From Priapulus caudatus (taxonomy: Eukaryota > Priapulida > Priapulimorpha > Priapulimorphida > Priapulidae), in the NCBI RefSeq assembly GCF_000485595.1, contig NW_014577434.1, positions 304,458 through 333,587 of the forward strand: 29,130 nucleotides of DNA, in the 5' to 3' direction. The translations under genes were made by a program, and so were the position numbers. Of the stretch, positions 25,065 to 29,130 are shown in pieces. The notes under the pieces were generated by a model that searched no databases, had not been told where the DNA came from, and worked only from the letters and a program-made list of their open reading frames with translations. The stretch's first letter is position 1, and each line of letters starts with the position of its first letter.

Positions 25065-25882
25065 TCATGCAATCGGAAATTAATTGTTATGTCACTTGTA
25101 GATTTTAATTAGATAACATAGTAACATGATCGGAGAGTGTCAGTGTGTGCTGGGCACACGCCAAGTTTTATGTAGCAGTAATCTACGATCTTACGAAGCA
25201 GCTGTCTCTTCTAGTCTCGCTTTCCTCGGTTGCTGTGCAGTATTTTATCCCACGTGGTTGTTAAGTGGCAGGGTGTACTCATTCACCGATCGGTTTTAAG
25301 TGGGTTGCCAAAGAGCGAAGTGCTTGACGCTTTCAGGATCAGACCGATAACACGCACGTTGCGTGTCGCTGTGTCATATCCCCCGCATTCCCATCTGTTG
25401 TCTAACCTCGCACTGAAGTGGTCCTCAGACGAGGGAGGGTAGTCGTGCGGGCGTGTGGTGGATGGATAGACACGTTGATCGATAGTAGTAGCTTGCACGC
25501 GGGATAGCTGGCTCGTAGACGCTGCAGGCCTGTATCAGGTCTTGTATCTTTCCGTGTCATTGTGGTCCTCTGATGCGGAGAGATACCCAAACCTGTGTAT
25601 AACGGCCGCGACTGTGGCTATCTGGTGTAAGCTCGGTGTTATAGGTCGCGCAAGCTTTTGTCGTCGCTTTTAATGGCAGTGCCCAGATACTGTGACAATG
25701 TAGAGTGTAGTCAGTGTGCGTGCAGCCCCCACAACCGCTTATACAAGCGTGTAACCGGGGGGAAGGTTGCAGTGTGACCCACATGACAGCATGGAATGTT
25801 TTCGATACGAATAGCTTGCTTTTCTGCACACAGTGAGCATTGCATTATAACTCTGTTAGGGTTAGGGAGGAGCTGAAATACC

Positions 25883-26112
25883 CAGGGATTGAAATGTAGT
25901 AATCACGAACGTGAAGCTAGTGGTTAGGCCACCGACCCGATATGGCCGAATCCCGCTGCTGCTTCACAGTTCATTGCATTATGTGCGCTTAGATGAGTCT
26001 TCTGAAGATATGATATGTGTTTGTCCCGTCAAATGACCAACACAACTATCAGAGGAGCACATGAACATTTTGCCGATAATGAGTTAAACATTAAACGAGA
26101 TTTCAATCCCTG
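25883..26112. mobile_element. Small element with 13-bp perfect terminal inverted repeats
   Basis: cagggattgaaat at 25883-25895 and its exact complement at 26100-26112, 230 bp apart. CAGGG-type ends are common in hAT transposons, but I find no flanking 8-bp duplication. No coding capacity. Confidence 0.5.
25910..25967 (+). repeat. tRNA-like (SINE-derived) segment
   Basis: gtgaagc and gcttcac pair like an acceptor stem; ctagtggttagg resembles an A box and ggccgaatccc a decayed B box. At 57 nt it is too short for a nuclear tRNA, so it is probably a deleted tRNA-derived remnant. Confidence 0.5.
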
Positions 26113-26965
26113 ATAAGGTTTTGTGATTGCCAGGGTTGTGATTGCACATTCCTCTCTTTATAGAGCCAAAATACACTTTAATTATTATTATTGCAAATCT
26201 GTTGTTTCTCATTTCTTCATTTTATGTAGCACGTGTATACGCAATAATCGTCCATACACAATACACGGATAATTTATGTTATTGCTGTGATGATGCATTT
26301 TTCTGCAGCAGCAGCTATAAGTGCTGATAAAGTTGTTCTGAAATAGTACGTTGGTGGCAACATGACGTCTACAGTTGTTGATGTAGCCTCATCTACGCTT
26401 ACCTATCACAGCCGGTGAACAACACGATGATAGATGAATCCATATGGTTTCTGTCGTATTACGAAACATGCAAAGATCGCACAAAATCATGTAATGGAAT
26501 TTTACAGATTTTTACCCCTTGATGCGCCCGGATAGTTCCGCCGCAATCTTGTATCGGAATAATGTGCAAACTAACAAGTATACAAATTAACAAATTGTAG
26601 AAGGGCATTTCTTGCAGAATTTTCGGTGCAAATTGTGATCTGTTAAATGTTTGTCTTTCATGCCCAGATTTTGCAATTATAAAGCATTTAAGTAATGAAT
26701 GTTCATAAATCGTTTCATACATTACGTAGATAGCCAAGATAACATATAACATAACATAATTTTTTTCATATAACATAAGATTTCATAGATTAGTAGATAA
26801 CATATCATTGCATTTATATACGCCAACCAACGTACGATACGTTACGTAGCAACGTGTTGACCATTTATACAATTTACACGGGAGAGATATATAGTGATCG
26901 GGATATGCGCTAATCAAATACCATTCGGTTGTAAAATCACAACATCTACGATCACATTACGGGCC

Positions 26966-27001
26966 TGTGTGTGTGCGTGCGTACGTGCGTGTGTGTGCGT
27001 G

Positions 27002-27053
<52 letters not shown>

Positions 27054-27066
27054 TACGTACGTGTGC
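26966..27066. repeat. (GT)n/(GTGC)n microsatellite
   Basis: Alternating GT with GC and AC interruptions, followed by a CT-rich tract to about 27190. Confidence 0.5.
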
Positions 27067-27203
27067 GCATCTCCCTTTGCATTCCTATACCTCCCTCCGT
27101 CCGCCTCCCTCCGTCCCTCCCTCCTTTCTCTCCTCTTTCCTTCCTCCTCCCCTCTCATTCCATTCCCCTCAGTATTTTCCTCCCCCGCTCACGGATAGTA
27201 TCT

Positions 27204-27506
27204 CCCACGGCATCAGTTGCACGGTGAAAAGTTTGCCAGGCAAATAGCCGGTTTTCAGCCTCAACTTTTTCACCCCCCCCCCCAAGCACAAAATATGATT
27301 ATACGGCTATAGTACGCGTTTTTACAGTCACACAAATACACATATACACACGCGGCTGGGCGCGCACACGCGCGTATGGTTACACGCACGCGTGCGCGTG
27401 CATTATAGGCGTAAATTCACATTTTGTGCCTCGTGGGTTGAAAAAGTTTCGGCTGAAATACGGCCATTTACCTGCAAAAGTTTTTCCATGCTTGACTGGT
27501 CGTGGG
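27204..27506. mobile_element. Long foldback element around a Z-DNA-prone loop
   Basis: Imperfect arms of about 115 bp: from cccacgg at 27204 to about 27316, and from about 27395 to cgtggg at 27506. Matching blocks include gtgaaaa-gttt, gccggttttcagcc against its complement, and gcacaaaat. A C12 run lies in the left arm. The loop is rich in alternating CG/CA. Confidence 0.5.
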
Positions 27507-27908
27507 CCACACGCATATCTGATCTGAAGAGATCAGCGGGGATTGTCGAATTAATATTAACATACGCCCTTTCAGAGATATCAAACGAGATATATAATTC
27601 TATGCGTACACTGATAAGCATGAAAACAGGAAAATAGAGAGACAAGAAAACGACAAAGGAAGGAATTAAGAATACAGGAGGAAAGGCAGAGAAGACAGAA
27701 ATGATAACTTGTTAGAGGCAGGTGTGATGGCAACCACAAAAGCAGTCACATACTGCACGATGTACAATATATCATAGAATAATATCAATAAAAGTAAGAT
27801 ACTACAGATACTGGATAAATACTACATAACTATGTAGTCTAGCATTTAATTTTTGGTGACATTAATCTTGAGAAATAGAGGTCGCTAGTTGCTAGTATGC
27901 CGTGAAGC
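27507..27908. other. Non-coding stretch
   Basis: AT-rich; nothing recognised apart from an AATAAA at 27787. Confidence 0.5.
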
Positions 27909-27917
27909 TATATATAT
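27909..27917 (+). promoter_or_regulatory. TATA-like box of possible downstream gene
   Basis: tatatatac followed about 60 bases later by a consensus donor (gtaagtac, 27978). It could mark a short first non-coding exon of about 27940-27977. Weak on its own. Confidence 0.5.
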
Positions 27918-28204
27918 ACCGGCTGATTGCACCTGCTCTGGTCGTTTTCCCGCCAACTCACCTGATGCGGATTGATTGTAAGTACACATACGTGTGATAA
28001 CATCATGCACTTAGTACGTCAATACTGTTGGATTTTACAAGATATATATAGCTTGGAAATGAAATTCAACTCTCTTTTCTTTCTTTGTAAACGCTTGTAA
28101 AGATTATTATATAGAGTTAATGTTTTAGAAGTTTTTCGTTAATCTGTTGGCTTCAATTCACAAATTTATTCAATTGTTCGTCGTCGTCGTTTTCTTGTTT
28201 TCAG

Positions 28205-28260
28205 TACGGACAGTCATCGACGTTGTAGTTAATTGATGCACGATGGAGTTCCAATTGAAG
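28205..28260 (+). CDS. Candidate first coding exon of a downstream gene (copy A)
   Basis: Between a good acceptor (ttcttgttttcag) and a good donor (gtaaga). It has one ATG at 28243 giving MEFQLK to the exon end, phase 0. The rest would lie beyond the right edge. No family can be named from six residues. The cassette is duplicated at 28625. Confidence 0.5.
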
Positions 28261-28624
28261 GTAAGAATATATCACACAAATTTGCGAGTATTAATTGTAA
28301 AGCATTAATTGAAGTAAGAAGCTTGAAAATGAAAATCGAATCTATATTATTATAGTGATTATTACAGACATATACTAACACGAAACAGGAACATGAACAG
28401 TTCCCCCAGCCTTATACGGAATCAACACCTTAACCGGTAAATACTGACCGATCATAAGATAACTCATATTATTTCCTTGTAAACGCTTGTTCGATTAAGA
28501 TTTTACAAGATACAGAGAGTTAAATATATAAATATTTCAGAAGTTATCGTTTTTAGTTTATCTATGTTTGCTTCAGTTCAGAAATTTTGTCAATTGTTTG
28601 TCGTCGCATTTTTATTGTTTTCAG

Positions 28625-28716
28625 TACATCATGGGGGCGTACATCTATCAGTACATCATGCATTCATTACGGACATTCATTCATCGATGTGGTAGTTCAT
28701 TGAGTTTCAATTGAAG
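28625..28716 (+). pseudogene. Duplicate exon-like cassette (copy B), start lost
   Basis: Same acceptor context (tattgttttcag) and donor context (caattgaag|gtaaga) as copy A, with 36 extra bases including a repeated cagtacatcatg. The ATG of copy A is changed (cattgag), and an upstream ATG at 28631 runs into a stop just before the donor. Confidence 0.5.
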
Positions 28717-28984
28717 GTAAGAAAAAGAAATGAAAATCTCTATTCTATCTTCGTAAACGCCCGAGCACGTGTCGTGTAGTTTATACTAAATTCGAACTTA
28801 ATAGTAAAATGTAAGTTATAAAGTACAGTTTTTAAAACGTATCTGGTCATCAATGGCTGCCCGAGAAGTACTAGGTCACCTTCACAACATGAGTAGGTAA
28901 CTCGAGAAAATCACGTGATAAAAATGGCTTCATTCAATACAGTACACTCGAATTATTAAAGGCCGGAGATAAAACACTTACGCA

Positions 28985-29069
28985 GACGCACGTACACGCA
29001 CGAACACGAACACACACGCGCGCACGGACGCACACACACACACGCACGCACACAGGCTCACGCCATGCG

Positions 29070-29130
<61 letters not shown>
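28985..29130. repeat. (CA)n/(CACG)n microsatellite at window end
   Basis: Imperfect CACG/CACA from 28985, pure CA from 29072 to the last base. Open frames on the minus strand here are compositional. Confidence 0.5.

Larger units (their letters stand above)
24133..25085 (+). other. SYNE1: Nesprin 3' UTR (predicted)
   Basis: Runs from the stop codon to shortly after the AATAAA at 25059. It contains a CAGTCATG repeat cluster and a perfect 13-bp hairpin. The end is inferred from the signal only. Confidence 0.5.
25086..27203. other. Intergenic region without recognised gene
   Basis: Open frames here are short, unspliced and unlike any family I know. It holds the inverted-repeat element at 25883, a TTAGGG doublet at 25856 and the GT microsatellite at 26966. 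Confidence 0.5.
28020..28770 (+). repeat. Tandem duplication of about 420-450 bp
   Basis: Blocks gtaaacgcttgt, gattttacaagata, attgttcgtcgtc/attgtttgtcgtc and caattgaaggtaaga recur in two copies. A partial third starts at about 28726 (gaaatgaaaatctc, gtaaacgcc). Confidence 0.5.

Noticed and set aside
25856-25869. TTAGGG doublet as a telomere end
   Set aside because: Only about two units, inside unique sequence; no array.
26142-26327. 61-residue frame with a hydrophobic stretch
   Set aside because: Needs a non-ATG start and lies in intergenic AT-rich DNA next to the inverted-repeat element.
26459-26776. 105-residue minus-strand open frame
   Set aside because: AT-rich, no recognisable domain, no promoter or splice context; expected by chance at this composition.

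Overview
This is eukaryotic (animal) DNA: short GC-richer coding exons, mostly bounded by GT–AG sites, sit among AT-rich introns, microsatellites and small foldback elements. I read one large gene on the + strand. It is the 3' part of a nesprin/SYNE (Msp-300/ANC-1 type) gene, a giant spectrin-repeat protein of the outer nuclear membrane ending in a KASH domain. No prokaryotic signals (operons, ribosome binding sites, CRISPR) are present. The KASH exon resembles vertebrate nesprin-1/2, but the rest is divergent, which suggests a non-vertebrate animal. I cannot name the species. The window starts inside an intron and ends inside a CA microsatellite, as a contig end often does.

Layout. Positions 1-332 are intron. 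Positions 333-24132 hold 43 exons whose phases join into one open frame of 8586 bp (2861 residues plus stop). The 5' part of the gene lies outside the window. Exons 1-2 are helical. Exon 3 (1303-2313) is a long disordered Glu/Thr/Val-rich segment with two polybasic clusters. Exons 4-33 are mostly spectrin-type triple-helix repeats, often with the helix-start Trp signature. Exons 34-36 form an acidic linker, exons 37-40 more spectrin repeats, exons 41-42 a short linker, and exon 43 the KASH domain (helix, membrane span, luminal tail ending A-P-P-L). A 3' UTR of about 950 nt follows, with a poly(A) signal at 25059. From about 25100 to 27900 there is no recognisable gene, only small inverted-repeat elements. 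From about 27909 a TATA-like box and two tandemly duplicated exon-like cassettes may mark the 5' end of a second + strand gene running off the right edge.

The most interesting material is in the introns. A 54-bp tandem repeat multiplies the acceptor of exon 7, every copy in frame. A probable GC-AG intron holds an AG-free 27-bp minisatellite that runs into its acceptor. Two distant introns share about 230-280 bp of related sequence that begins exactly at the 5' splice site. A foldback element in intron 5 carries telomere repeats between its arms and is flanked by a near-perfect 8-bp direct repeat.

All exon calls come from reading frames, splice-site consensus and phase agreement by eye. No transcript or database was consulted.
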